Shown here: positions 43,273-54,699 of the stretch, piece by piece | How positions within the stretch are numbered: position 1 is the stretch's first letter | Layout: every line of letters starts with the position of its first letter | DNA from: Torymus aiolomorphi | Taxonomy: Eukaryota > Arthropoda > Insecta > Hymenoptera > Torymidae | NCBI GenBank assembly: GCA_036365515.1 | Contig: CM070876.1 | Span: 124,142,810 to 124,206,809, forward strand | DNA: 64,000 nt | Direction of reading: 5' to 3' | Notes under the pieces: generated by a model | What the model was told of the DNA's origin: nothing | The model's input: only the letters and a program-made list of their open reading frames with translations | The model's database searches: none | Position numbers and translations under genes: made by a program

Positions 43273-44254
43273 CTGAGAAAAATGTCATAGTAATATTTAC
43301 TACATATGTAGCAAAAATTGCTATATAATATAGGAACGGTAGGATATACTCGATTTATGAGAAAGTTTCTTATGTATATACTAATAATTGTCATGTATCT
43401 AATAAAATTTACTATAAATACCATTGAAAAAGTATTATGAAATATGACAAAAACTAGTATATAAGATAATAAAAATTTATTATTTCAGAATTTGTTATAA
43501 TAGACATTAAATTTTACTATACGTATAGGAATTTTTACTATATAATATAGCAATTTTTGCTACACAATATAGTAAAGATTATGTTCAAGCATTCAGTGGC
43601 GCCACCAGTTGTATCAGGTTAGGTTACGTTGCCTTTGTTTGTATGTAAGAGGTCCGAGGACAAGCCGTGGAAGAGGGGGTGAGGAGGGGAAGAGGAGTCT
43701 TGTGCGTGTGTGGTTAGTTGTCCGACTGACCGCTAGGTGGTAGATGCCTCGTGCACCCTAAGAATTTAGTACTCTCGAAAGTGGTCAATTGAGGCTTCGG
43801 TTAATATATAAGGCCGACTAACGATAATGTATTCATGGCGCGTGGGTCAGTGGTCGCTCACTTTAAGTATATAGTTTTCTAAGTTATGGATTTATTATTA
43901 AGTTAGGAAGAAATACACAAGACGGTGCAACCATGTTCTAAAAAAAAACAATGTTAAAACAGTAAATAAAAATAAATACAGTTGTAAATTCCGAGAATCA
44001 ACTCTCCATACCCAGAAACCAATACATATAGTCTTATTTTTTTCATTTCAATAAATTAAATTTATTTATGAATATAATAAAATTTGCTATTTTATATAAT
44101 AAAATTTGCTACTTAATATAGTAAAATTTGTTATTTTTAAAACTTGTTATATAGAATAGTAATTTTTGTTAGAAAGCGAGTATATCCTACCGTTACTATT
44201 ATACAGCAATTTTTGTTAGATGTATAGTAAATTTTACTATGACATTTTTCCCAG
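43273..44254. mobile_element. MITE-like DNA element with about 100-bp TIRs
   Basis: Left CTGAGAAAAATGTCATAGTA (43273) and the reverse complement of the right end, CTGGGAAAAATGTCATAGTA (44254), match. Similarity continues through AACGGTAGGATATACTCG on both sides. Inside are AT words such as AAAATTTGCTATATAATATA and a more GC-rich middle (43600-43960) with TATATAAGGCCG. No transposase. I cannot name the superfamily; a TA target is possible. Confidence 0.75.
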
Positions 44255-44319
44255 TGTAGTACAAATGTATTTATAGTAAATAAATAGCTATTACATATAT
44301 AAAAACGGGATAAGTAAGG

Positions 44320-44729
<410 letters not shown>

Positions 44730-44730
44730 C

Positions 44731-45108
44731 TGTTCACCGCTATGTTTCAGGACTTTTCATTGGTTTACCGCTATGTTTCAGGACATTTGCATGTTTTCAG
44801 GACTGTACTGAATTAAGAATATGTTTACCGCTACCTTTCAGGACATTTTTGTATTATTCAGGACATTTAGGGTTTCTTTCACAACGTTTTTTTCCGTAAA
44901 ATTTTTCCGAAATCAACGTGAAATACTGCGGAACTGAAAGGGGGCGCCGCAGGTGTCGTGGTGTTAGTCAATACCCTGAGGGATATTATTTCTTTAGTCA
45001 CTTATATACTGTTTAACGTTTTATACCTACTTCTATTGCAGAAAACATGTAGGTGTCCTGGAAGGTAGCGATGTACTAAGTTATATATATATATATATAT
45101 ATATATAG
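44731..45108 (+). repeat. Modular core repeat, copy B
   Basis: Variable units of ACCGCTATGTTTCAGGACAT type (44738, 44775, 44827), core GAGGGATATTATTTCTTTAG (44979-44998), then GTGTCCTGGAAGGTAGCGAT (45053-45072), which is the reverse complement of the variable unit at 44827-44846 at 17 of 20 positions, then (TA)n to 45108. Confidence 0.75.
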
Positions 45109-45109
45109 G

Positions 45110-45900
45110 TAGGTCTCTGAGAGATCGTGCACAAAAAAAAATTTTCTTTGATAACCGTCTAAATGTCTTCCTAGGCATCCCATGAGTGGCCCTGAATTTT
45201 TTAGATTTTTGGTAAACCTACAAAAAGAACTGTGGCATCATACATATGGCCAGATCTAGCATTCCGTATGAAAAAAAAGAAATGTATGAAAGCGTATACA
45301 ACCGTACAAAACTGTATAAAAACGTATAAAACCGGATCTAAACATTGGTTTTTGGACAACTTTATACGTTTTAATACGGTTTCATAGGGTTTCTAACATT
45401 TTCATACAGTTTTCTACGATTTGCAACGATTTTATATAATTTCATACGGGTTTTTACATTTTACAGAATTTATAAAACGTAAAGAACGTAAAAATATAAT
45501 TAAGTTTTTATAAACATTAAAACATAATTTATTTATTTATTTTTCTATTTATTTTTTTTTATTTTGTAGGAAAATGTATTAAACTGTATAAAAATGTATA
45601 AAACCGTATAGAAATGTAATCAATTTGAAAAAAATCTACGGAAAAATACAGAAATATACATTTTTATACGGTTTCCTATGATTTGTTACATTAAGCTTTT
45701 TACAAACTTGACATGGAAGAATTTCTGAATTGTAAGACAATGTCTGAAAATGTATTAAACTATATAAAAATATATAAAACCGTATAAAATATGTCCAAAA
45801 ACCAATAGAAAGGTTCATTTTTATACGTTTTTATACGTTTTCCTATGGTTTCATACATTTATTATTTCCATACGGGATTTTTAGCTTTTTTGCCTATTTT
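45110..45900. repeat. Low-complexity GTATAAAACC / TTTTATACGG tract
   Basis: AAACCGTATAAAA-type words and their complement TTTTATACGGTTT alternate in blocks (45270-45340, 45360-45460, 45580-45660, 45740-45850), so the tract is both tandem and inverted. No gene. Confidence 0.7.
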
Positions 45901-46153
45901 GAAGACCAAATAACACGATTCAAAAATATTAAAAAATTAATTTTGACATGATTAACTTTACAATTTACAAACTAGGTCTTTTTATTTAATAATCAACTTT
46001 ATAGTTTCATTTTTTATTTATATCAGCATGCATATACTCTGAATTGACAACTTCAAATGCATATTTACAGTTACAGATGAATAATTAATCAAAAAAGAAA
46101 TAACATTTTCATTAATGATCTTTGAATCGCTTTATTATATCAATTCAGCTATA
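45901..46153. other. AT-rich spacer
   Basis: Nothing recognised. Confidence 0.4.
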
Positions 46154-46424
46154 AGTGAAAGACTTACCTGTTCTAAGATGTAATAGTATTACATATTCAT
46201 AAATTAGTCTGCTGCACTTGAATAACATTACTTTAATATGCCATTCAAGAGACTTATAGTGCGAGTAACTTCAGATATTAATCTTCTTAATCGGTATGTA
46301 TAATTTATTACTTGCACTATAAGTCACTTCAATGGTATATTGAAGTAATATTGTTCAAGTGAAGCGGACTAATTTATGAATACGTAATACTATTACATTT
46401 TAGAACAGGTATAAGCTTTCTTCA
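46154..46424. repeat. Foldback element, about 110-bp arms
   Basis: TTACCTGTTCTAAGATGTAA (46164) to CTTATAGTGC on the left is complementary to GCACTATAAG (46314) to TTTAGAACAGGTATAAG on the right, with a loop of about 40 nt at 46268-46306. Short and non-coding. Confidence 0.85.
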
Positions 46425-46884
46425 CTAAATAAACTCAATATTTATAGAGATCTTCTTAGCATATTCCTTAGCAGAAGAAATATTTGAATAAAAAGAGATA
46501 ACTATATTTTAATTAGCTGGTTATTAGTAACAATAAAGAAAGAATGTCAAAAAATTGACTAAATTAACGCAAGAAACTAGTGGCTGTTAGGTACTTACTT
46601 ATGAGAATAGGAAAGTCTGAAATGGTCAAATTGTTGGTTTTTGAGTGTTCTTTTATAAGAGAAAATTATTATTTATGCGTATACATACGAAGTAATAGTG
46701 GTCTAATTATAAGTTAAAAGGGTCAGGCACCTTTAAAATTTTCTTCATAAAATGACCTGAAACAAATAAATTTTTATAATTAGAAATATATAGAAGTAAT
46801 ATCCTAAAAATATATTCAATTTGTGATAAAATTAGACCCAAAGAAAAATTTTGATAGATTTTAACCAAATATATGGTCATTTCA
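46425..46884. other. AT-rich DNA, nothing recognised
   Basis: No ORF with motifs and no clear repeat. Confidence 0.4.
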
Positions 46885-47166
46885 AAATTTTTGCTCTGTC
46901 GTCGATTCCAGATTCAGGAACTGCATATATTTTAATGGGAGAGGTCCTAAAATTTTGGTATTTTATATGACTATTGACTGAACAATTGTATGTATCCAAT
47001 TTATTTCATTAAATAATTTTTTACAGTCAAAAATTATTTAATCAAGTAAATTGGATACATACAACTCTTCAGTCAATAGGCATATAAAACACCAAAATTT
47101 TGGGACCTCTCCCATTAAAATATATGCAGTTCCTGAATCTGGAGTCGATGGCAGAGCCGAAAATTT
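46885..47166. repeat. Foldback element, about 138-bp near-perfect arms
   Basis: AAAATTTTTGCTCTG at the left end matches CAGAGCCGAAAATTTT at the right, and pairing runs to a loop of only about 7 nt at 47021-47027. As RNA or single-stranded DNA it would be an almost uninterrupted hairpin. Confidence 0.9.
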
Positions 47167-47550
47167 TACATTATGTAGAAAACAGCTTTAAAGATAAAAT
47201 TACTCCTTTATTTCTTCTTTGTTATTTCTTAACTCCAACTCTGCCCTGAAATACAAAAAAGTATTGTTTTTAGCTCAAAATATTTTAGATTTAGAACAAA
47301 TATTTTGGTACCTTAGTATACGGTCCATCAGACTTGTAAGCTACGAGCACGCGTAACAGTCATGTACACATCAGTCAGTCAAGTTTGTTCAGTGGTTTAA
47401 CATGTAGATCCTTTGGTGCTTTTAAATCCATATGTTTTTAATAATCTTTATCACATATATTACAATAGATTCTTATATACTGAAATAAATAAAGAATGTG
47501 TTGAGAAATCCAAAATCCTTCATGCATGTTATGAAGCCAGTATCGCCACA
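47167..47550. other. AT-rich DNA, nothing recognised
   Basis: Short frames only; no motif. Confidence 0.4.
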
Positions 47551-47900
47551 GCCAAACCCTGGCAGAAAATAGTTCTATTTTTTTTCTGTTTTTTTTTCTG
47601 TTTTTCTCTATTTATTCTTATTTGTTTCGATTTAAAAAATTTTTTTTCTGTTTTATTCTGTCTTTTTCTGTACGAATTGGAACATTGCATATAGAAAATA
47701 AACAGAAAAAAACAAAAAAAAAATAAAAATGAACAGAAAAAACAATAATATATAAAGAAAAACAAAAACAAATAGATAAAGACAATGACAAAATTACCAA
47801 ACTCTATTTTATTAAATAATTAAATTAAACAGTAAAAAAACAGAAAAAACAATAACATATAAAGAAATACAATAATAAATACATAAAAACAATGGGGAAA
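47551..47900. repeat. (TTTTTCTGT)n / (ACAGAAAAA)n inverted tract
   Basis: Begins CCCTGGCAGAAAATAGTTCT, then TTTTTTCTG repeats, TACGAATTGGAACA, then ACAGAAAAAAACA repeats. The tract at 51600-51915 has the same parts in the opposite orientation. Poly-Phe or Lys frames are artefacts. Confidence 0.7.
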
Positions 47901-48129
47901 TTTTTTTAAAAATCATATGTTTTAAGATATTAAATAGTGGCATATTTTGAATTTGTTCGTTTCTTATTTTCTTTAAGGAGTGTCTACATAATGTGCCTTG
48001 CGCCAAGGCACACGATTCAGTAGTTCGGTTTGTGAAATTCCTACTGAACAGGAACGTAATATTGTCTGTAACTTTATGATTTATTAGTAGTTGCGCCACA
48101 CAAGACCGTATACTCTTTCCATATCTCTA
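47901..48129. other. Spacer, nothing recognised
   Basis: AT-rich, no motif. Confidence 0.3.
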
Positions 48130-49262
48130 CATATTTCTATAGAAGAGATTGGTTGGTTTCGAAAGCATTGCATATGTTTGTTTAAGTGTTCTTTCAGGGC
48201 TCGCGCTGCTTTCTTTCCGCCGCGCCTGGACGTTAGCGCCGCGTATCTGCGCGACCGTGTGGAGTACTAACGCTGTAGTATCAACGCTCGGAGTTTCCGT
48301 GCGTGCGTACCGTATACATAAACACATGTGTCGTCCGATTCCCGGTGTTGACTGCGTTGTATGCCCTTCTCGGCGATGACAGCTTCGATTGAAGTAAATA
48401 CGGTATTCCGGCAGGTGTATTTCTCCTCCTCGTGTCCGCTGGCTAGTGGCGATTCGGTGGGGACAGCACGGCAGCGGGGTCAACGACGAGAGCAGACCTG
48501 GTAAGCACCTCTGACGTTCCTAACCTCTGATACGTATGCTGATGGTACTTATGTTTTCTTGCAGGTTGCTGGAGCAGCGAGAGGAGCGAACAACCACCAC
48601 GGCTGTCAGCTCTCCAGTTGGCAATGTTGTTAGTGTCGATTATTTATTACCTATATGTGGTTTTTAGGTGCTCTACTCTCTCTGCGTGCTCCCAGATGAT
48701 CAGCTGCTCTGCGGTTTGGGCTATGTCCACTTCCCTGCTGTGGCTGTCCCAGACAATAATGTGACTTGAAGATCTTTGTCCGTCTTTTCTCCTAGTTGAT
48801 GTAGCTGATCGTTTAACGGAGTGCTGTTAGCAGATTGATCATCGTAGTGAGCAGGCTGGTGTCCATGTGGTACAGCCAGCCTAGACCATCCAACCCCACT
48901 GAGCTACTTCTGCAGCTTCCTCAATGATCTTCGAGTGTCAGTGCTTTAGAATGTGAGGGGGTAGGTAGAGAAAGCAGGAGAAAACTTAAAAGGTGTAGGG
49001 TGTGTGTTTAGAGGTGATGCGGATAGGTAGATTCAACCCATCGCTTAGTTCGTTTTAGTAATTTCTAGTTTTCACCAGGGTATGGGAACTCGCCTCAGGG
49101 GATCTGTTGAATAATAATACATTATTGTGTATTCCGCAGACTTCCCAGCGAGACTTGCCTAGCTAAGGTTTTTCTGCCACGCTGTAAGTCTGACAAAGTC
49201 AGCTGGCATTTATTTTCTTTGGAACATGGCCATTTGCCATGTTATAAACCTTTGATTGATTT
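48130..49262 (+). other. Possible spliced non-coding unit or LINE-like UTR remnant
   Basis: GC-richer DNA without a long ORF. A good insect-type mini-intron is visible at 48501-48564. The unit ends at 49262 with ATAAACCTTTGATTGATTTG, resembling the repeat-like 3' tail of a non-LTR element. It could be a host lncRNA exon pair or the untranslated ends of a retroposon. Function unknown. Confidence 0.35.
48501..48564 (+). other. Candidate 64-nt intron
   Basis: Donor CTG|GTAAGC, branch-like CCTAACC near 48520, pyrimidine-rich TTTTCTT and acceptor GCAG|GTT. Length and signals fit short insect introns. Not proof of transcription. Confidence 0.45.
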
Positions 49263-50384
49263 GATACCAACCTATAGTAATTGGTAACTTCATCAATTTG
49301 CAATCGAATGCTGTAGTTGTAAATTTGCTTGATTTTATTTAATACTGTATTGGCATAATTTTATTTAATACTGTATTTGCATGATTTTATTTAATATTGA
49401 TAATTACTTTATCAATTTGCTATCGTAGATTGTATTCATAATTTTGCATGACATTATTTAATCTGCAGCAATTGATGAATTCTTTACTGATCTGCAATAT
49501 AATATTATTTATGTATTATATCGCATTATTTATATAAGTATTTTTGTATTTATCGACTTGCAATCAAATGCCTTTATTATTATTCTGCATGCTATTATTT
49601 ATCACCATAGTAATATGGATTCCTTTATGAATCTACAATGGAAATAATGTTTTTATGATTTTGCATGTTTTAAAAAGTTGCAGTATATGTATACTGCAGC
49701 ATTACTATCAGTATGTGTATTGCATTACATTATAGAATGTTTCTATACAGTTTGAAATGTAAAGTTTCGTTCGTAACCAAATTTCCAGTTTTGAGAATTT
49801 TAAAAAATATTATTTTTATAAAAAAACAATTATTTTGTATATACTCATTATTCAAAAGAGATTAAGTAGATTTTTCTGCAAGATTCCTGTCTCTGAATAA
49901 GTTAGTAATCTCCTAATAAATCTAATTTCGATTCAATGGTCTCCGCTAACATGATCAATTGCTTACCACTATTAGCAAAGCATGATATTAAAGATTAATA
50001 ATGTTTGATTTATAGGAATTAACAAAATTAATAGTGCATGATTTATAGGAAATAAGAAAATTAATAGTTCACGATTTATAAGAAAAAAGAAAATTCAGAA
50101 TGCATGATATTAGAAATAAGAAAATTGAGAATGCATGATATATTATAAATAAGAAAATTCATAATGCATGTTGTAAAACAGTTGTGTCTAATAATACTAG
50201 TGCATGTATTGTTGCCTTATTTAGTACTATTATGTATCAAAGAATTACTATTAGTATGCAATTGCAGTACATGGTAAAATGTTTCTATACAGTTTGAAAT
50301 GTATAATGTTGTTTGTAAACAAATTTCCAGTTTGAAAATGGATTTTAAAAAATATCAAGTTTACAAGAAAAGAATTTTCTACAC
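49263..50384. repeat. AT-rich DNA with diverged internal repeats
   Basis: TTTATTTAATACTGTATT words repeat at 49330-49400. A block GTTTCTATACAGTTTGAAAT at 49740 recurs at 50283 with similar flanks (about 540 bp apart). Words with AAATAAGAAAATT repeat at 50040-50160. No gene. Confidence 0.5.
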
Positions 50385-50396
50385 AAAACTAAATTA
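50385..50396. repeat. Left 12-bp TSD of the inverted SINE pair
   Basis: AAAACTAAATTA, exactly repeated at 51150-51161. Confidence 0.88.
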
Positions 50397-50699
50397 ATTT
50401 ATCAATTGAAGCTAATGCCCGAATATTTTTATGTTAATTAATAAATGAAGCTAATGGCTATTACGGGCAATCGATAAAGGATAAGGAAGGTGCCTAACTT
50501 ATCAATCATCGATTTTATTCTTTTTACATGTGTATACTTACACATCTCTAATTATTCTAAGCTATTAGGGTAAAGCAGTCAAGGATATTAATGCACAATT
50601 ATTTTAATAATTTTAAAGTGCCGTCAAGAATTTTTAAAGGATGAGGAAAGGAAAGGTAAACGTATAGCATGAAAAAATGAGAACGAAAGAATAACGGCC

Positions 50700-50759
50700 C
50701 AGGTCGGGATCGAACCGACAACCTTCTGCATACCGGGCAGCTACGCTACCATTTGCGGA
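50700..50759 (-). ncRNA. tRNA-like SINE head, left copy
   Basis: Minus strand: CGCAAATGGTAGCG (A-box region), anticodon-like arm, GTCGGTTCGATCCCGAC (B box and T arm) and CTGGGCC. The 5' acceptor strand is missing at the inner end. Confidence 0.75.
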
Positions 50760-50811
50760 AATAAAAAATTGAGAACGATTAAGAACCGGTTAGGGTCCTG
50801 ATAGAATCGTC

Positions 50812-50883
50812 ATCCCAGTGGCGCAAATGGTAGCGTATCTGCCCGGTATGCAGAAGGTTGTCGGTTCGATCCCGACCTGGGCC
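50812..50883 (+). ncRNA. tRNA-like SINE head, right copy
   Basis: CCCAG/CTGGG acceptor pairs, D arm TGGCGCAAATGGTAGCG, anticodon stem TCTGC/GCAGA with loop CCGGTAT (GGT, Thr-like, if taken literally), T arm GTCGG TTCGATC CCGAC. A T7 run at 50888-50894 could terminate Pol III early. Confidence 0.8.
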
Positions 50884-51149
50884 GTTATTTTTTTCGTTCT
50901 CATTTTTTCATCCTATACGTTTATCTTTCCTTTCCTCATCCTTTAAAAATTCTTGACTACACTTTAAAATTATTAAAATAATTGTGCATTAATATCCTTG
51001 ACTGCTTTACTCTAATAGCTTAGAATAATTAGAGATGTGTAAGTATACACATGTAAAAAGAATAAAATCGATGATTGATAAGTTAGGCACCTTCCTTATC
51101 CTTTATCGATTGCCCGTAATAGCCATTAGCTTCATTTATTAATTAACAA

Positions 51150-51161
51150 AAAACTAAATTA
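51150..51161. repeat. Right 12-bp TSD of the inverted SINE pair
   Basis: AAAACTAAATTA, identical to 50385-50396. Confidence 0.88.
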
Positions 51162-51599
51162 CAACTTCTCTTATATTATGCATGCCCTCTGTGACTATTT
51201 TTTGGAACTAAAAGTTCCATCTACTGTTCCATATACAATAGTTGGCTCCACCTACATTGTCGACTAAACCCAACATGATTTTTGTGGAGTATCACATGGA
51301 CTTATATACCATTTATTAATGTATTTAAACGTATTCAAGTAACTTTAATAGTTCAAGAATAATTTAATAATTTTAAAAAATTACTATGATTGATTAAATA
51401 CTACTGATTAATGTACTTAAACATATTAAACGACTTTGTAAATGTTATAATGAAAACTTTATACGAATAAAATACTTAGTTTATTTAAAAAATGATTTAT
51501 TTATTTCTAAAAAATCCTTAAATATAAAAATATAATTTATTTATTCGAAGTAAAATTAACTAACAAAAATTTGTTTCATAAATTATGTGTTATATTTTC
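51162..51599. other. AT-rich DNA, nothing recognised
   Basis: No motif-bearing frame or clear repeat. Confidence 0.4.
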
Positions 51600-51915
51600 C
51601 TGTTAGTTTCAATTTTTTATTATTAATTCTCGTTTATTTCTATATATTAAAATTTTTTTCTATATATTAAAATTTTTTTTTGTGTATTTTAATTTTTTTC
51701 TGTTTATTTTCGTTTTTTTTCTATTTCTATTGTTCCAATTCGTACCAAAAGAAAGCAAAAAAAAAACACAACTTGGAATAAGAATAAATAGAGAAGAACA
51801 ACGGTAAACAGAAAGAAACAGAAAAAAGCAGAAAAAAACAGAAAAAAACAAAAAAAAATTATAAAAAATAGAAAAAAACAAAAAAAAGCAGAACTATATT
51901 CCGCCAGGGTAATCT
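51600..51915. repeat. (TTTTTCTGT)n / (ACAGAAAAA)n inverted tract, second copy
   Basis: T-rich repeats, CCAATTCGTACC, A-rich ACAGAAAAAA repeats, then AACTATATTCCGCCAGGG. This is the 47551-47900 element in reverse, sharing both the CCCTGGC end and the CGAATTGGAA middle. Confidence 0.7.
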
Positions 51916-52019
51916 TTTTATTAATGGTCATTTTTACAGTTATACAGAGCCGAGGCCGCTGCTCGATCAGAGGCCTTATAAGCATACACATGAGAGACTT
52001 AGGCGGCATGCCTGCGATC

Positions 52020-52310
52020 TTTAACTTATATAGGTACTATTATTAATTATCATATACGACTTTTTTGACGGAGGGTACGGTAGAAATTTTGAAAGTAGAT
52101 AATGAATGCTATAGACGTAGGGTAAGATCACTGAATAGAGCCACCAAACGACCAACCTCGACTCTAAACCAACGCTGCCATCATTTAACTGTTCCGTTAC
52201 GTATGTGAGAAATAAATGAAATGAAGTGAAAAAATAAGCGACGAGTGGGACGCGAACCCGCAATCTCGAGAATTCTAATCCCGCGCTCTACCACTGAGCT
52301 AACATCGCGA
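52020..52310 (-). mobile_element. tRNA-derived SINE
   Basis: A tRNA-like head (52308-52238 on minus) followed by about 200 bp of non-coding body ending in AT-rich sequence near 52020. There is no sign of the tail found in the SINE pair at 50397-51149, so this is a different family. Confidence 0.55.
52238..52308 (-). ncRNA. tRNA-like head with AGA in the anticodon position
   Basis: Minus strand: acceptor GCGATG/CGTCGC, D arm GCTCAGTGGTAGAGC, anticodon stem CGGGA/TCTCG with loop TTAGAAT, T arm with GGGTTCGCGTCCC, and a T run just 3' (52228-52234). AGA would be Ser, but a Ser tRNA needs a long variable arm and here it is 5 nt, so a decoding tRNA is unlikely. Confidence 0.65.
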
Positions 52311-52669
52311 TGCTACGACGAGTGCATCGCGAGCTAGTTATGTTTATGCTGACTGAGTGGTTTCTCGTCTTCCACGTTGTGTCCAACGTCGGTGGAAACC
52401 TTCGTGACATTATGTAAAAGTTTCATAACTGAAATGATAACTGTCATGGAGTAATTCAGCTTTAGTCACATTATTTATCTGAAAATTGAATTTAAGCTCG
52501 AATATATATGGGATCTGCATGAAATTTGGCACACCTTCTCAAAATAGAATTTATGAGCGCCTGACGTTCTTCTTTTTGTGAAATTATTTAAAAAGTATAA
52601 TTTTATTATTTTCTACAATTTAACTTTTGATGATACTTTTGAAGGTTGGCAGAACTTTCTTTTTTTATT
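52311..52669. other. Spacer, nothing recognised
   Basis: Mixed AT-rich DNA; no motif. Confidence 0.3.
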
Positions 52670-52870
52670 TATTTATTAACCAGAGTAATACAAAATTACA
52701 TTACAAAAGTAGTCCAGCAGAGGAAGTCACTTCCTGTATGCTGGTCTGGTATATATAATAAACTTACAAGCTAAACTTATAATCTAATACATTTCTTTTA
52801 GAGCGTATTTGTTTACTTTCCTGTAACTTGGTTACAGGGGGAAACAAATTTCAACTATAAATAAAACTAT
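52670..52870 (-). mobile_element. LINE-type 3' tail
   Basis: On minus, a UTR ends with TTGTATTACTCTGG and TTAATAAATAAATAAA, a common form of insect non-LTR 3' end. It lies directly downstream of the ORF at 52884-53720. Confidence 0.6.
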
Positions 52871-52883
52871 GTCACTACCACTT

Positions 52884-53720
52884 TCACCAATATCTTATTA
52901 GCACAGATCTCGCAGTTGTAGGTGTTTCTGTTGTTGCATTCTTGTTTCTTGCATAAATTATCCTTTCATGTTTGCTGAGTTGAGCTGGGCATGTAAGCCC
53001 AACTGCACGAGTGACCCTATAATGCGGGAACATATCCCTGTGTTGGTTACTCGAATCGCATTTACAGTTTGATGTGAAGACTATTTCATCTATTACTACT
53101 ATATCCTTGTGTTTTGGTTGTGCATCTAGTGGGTACATTGAATTAGTAAAAATTTGCTTGCCTCTGATTCCTCTATCAAAATAAAAAAGTGCTTTGTTTG
53201 ATCCTAGGTAGTTAATATCACCATATGTTATACGGATGTTGTTTGTAGTTGTTTTGTTTCCTGGTTCTTTTGTTACTGGTTTTTGTAGTAATTTAATGCT
53301 ATTTTCATTGGCTATATTGTTAATCATATATATTTCTTCTATTCCATTATGTTCTGTTTTGGGAGTTTTTTTATTTTTTCCTTGGTTTTCAGTTGTATCT
53401 GTGCTTTTTAAGAAATGGGTATGCTTAATTCCACGTGTTTTAGGATCATGGCAATAAGAACAATTTTTGTTGTATGTTTTTGTTTGTGAATTACTGTTCG
53501 AGTTGGGTCATTTAGTAAATTTCCTTATAAAATAATATTCTTTTTTTGGTTGTTTAATTTTTTCTTCCGTTTCTGTAGTAAATAACTGGATTATGCTGTC
53601 TGCGATTAGGTTTATATTTTGCAAGTATTTATCATTGTTGAATTTTTTTAATTTGGTGTAGTTATAATTTGTCATTCGTTGGTGTGAGTGAAATTGGTGT
53701 CGTATGCATTTGATTTTCAA
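52884..53720 (-). pseudogene. Gag/ORF1-like protein with a zinc-knuckle-like motif, one stop
   Basis: One minus frame of about 278 codons from ATG 53718-53720 with a single TGA near 53508. It is rich in Asn, Lys and Thr. The middle has NCSYCHDPKTRGIKHTHF, a CX2C plus HXH pattern resembling a retroelement nucleocapsid finger. The C-terminal part (DYNYLG-like, then FPHYRVTRAVGLTCPAQL and KHERIIYARN) matches nothing that I know. It is followed within 20 bp by a LINE-type 3' UTR, with no reverse transcriptase between. That would fit an ORF1-only (HAL1-like) non-autonomous LINE, or an unrelated retroelement gag next to a LINE tail. Confidence 0.4.
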
Positions 53721-53973
53721 GCAGATGTATGTTCTAGTATCTAATAATAATGCGTCAAAGTAGTATAACTAGGACAGTTCTACCTGCCACCACCACTCGT
53801 CCACCAGCCGACCTGTGTAGCGTTCTGATAGGTTGAGACGGGCAGGTGAGTCTCCGCCCACTTTCGAAAAGCTTCTACCCTTCCATTTGTAATGACGTCA
53901 TCGAATAAAAATTATCCGCATTTTATTGTCACATTTTTGCATGATTTTTACCCGGCGGCGGGCGGCGGGGGCG

Positions 53974-54690
53974 CACACTGGGGCCGAAAGGTTCAAAACC
54001 ACCTAGAGGTCATAATTCTCAACCGAATTTGAAAATTCAAAAACAGGAACTTTTGTGACAAAATACCAAAGACCGCTACGAAGCCTAATTTTGAAAATAT
54101 GAACCTATAAACCTAATTTATAACCTATAACCCCAAAATTTACACTTGTGATTCCCAAAAATGCTATAAAACTTCAATTTATAAGTCCTTGACACATGCT
54201 CTCTTAACCTTGATTCATAAAATTGGTCTACAGATTAAGTCTTGGGCCATTCTGTCAGAAATAGTGTATATTTTTAGGATATACATTGTATGTGGTTTAA
54301 ATAACATTTTTCTCTTTTTTATAGCTGATTTTGGCCTCAGAAGCCACTAGGTGTAAGACCCCCTTAAGACTTATGAGGTTAGGGCTTATAGGTTTAGAGT
54401 TTATTAGTGCATGGCTTACTGGATCAAAGGTCAAGAGTTCACGAGTAAAGGGGTTACAAATTAAAGGTTTATCGTATTTTTGGGATTTGCAGGTCAAAAA
54501 TTGAATTGATTGGTTTATGTGATAGGATTATATGACTCCTTAGATTTATAGGTTAATTTTTTGGAATCAGGCTTCGTAGGGCTCTTCGATATTTGATAAC
54601 GAATGTTCCTAAGCAAAAATTTTGAGATTCCGTTGAGAATTGCGACCTCTAGGTGGTTTTGAACCAAAAAATCCGTATGGCCCCAGTGTG
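53974..54690. mobile_element. DNA element with about 140-bp imperfect TIRs
   Basis: Left CACTGGGGCCGAAAGGTTCA with AAAACCACCTAGAGGTC matches the reverse complement of the right end (54550-54690), including ACGAAGCCT farther in. No transposase; the interior has CCTATAAACCTAATTTATAA repeats. GGGGCG-like words outside both ends may be a TSD of about 8 bp, which would fit hAT, but this is uncertain. Confidence 0.7.
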
Positions 54691-54699
54691 GGGCGGTGC

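Larger units (their letters stand above)
50397..51149. mobile_element. Head-to-head pair of tRNA-derived SINEs
   Basis: The left copy (minus) and right copy (plus) are reverse complements over about 350 bp. tRNA-like heads face each other across a 55-bp spacer (50760-50811), and bodies run outward to tails. The left tail is long, with a second CATTAGCTTCA, while the right tail stops at TTATTAATTAAC. The whole is one insertion with a 12-bp TSD. The tail is related to that of the hammerhead element at 21143-21214. Each head carries an internal Pol III promoter. Confidence 0.88.

Noticed and set aside
50812..50883. Functional tRNA-Thr(GGT)
   Set aside because: The unit is inside an inverted mobile insertion with TSDs and a retroelement tail; the acceptor stem is incomplete.
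52238..52308. Functional tRNA-Ser(AGA)
   Set aside because: A short variable loop and a SINE-like body argue for a tRNA-derived repeat.
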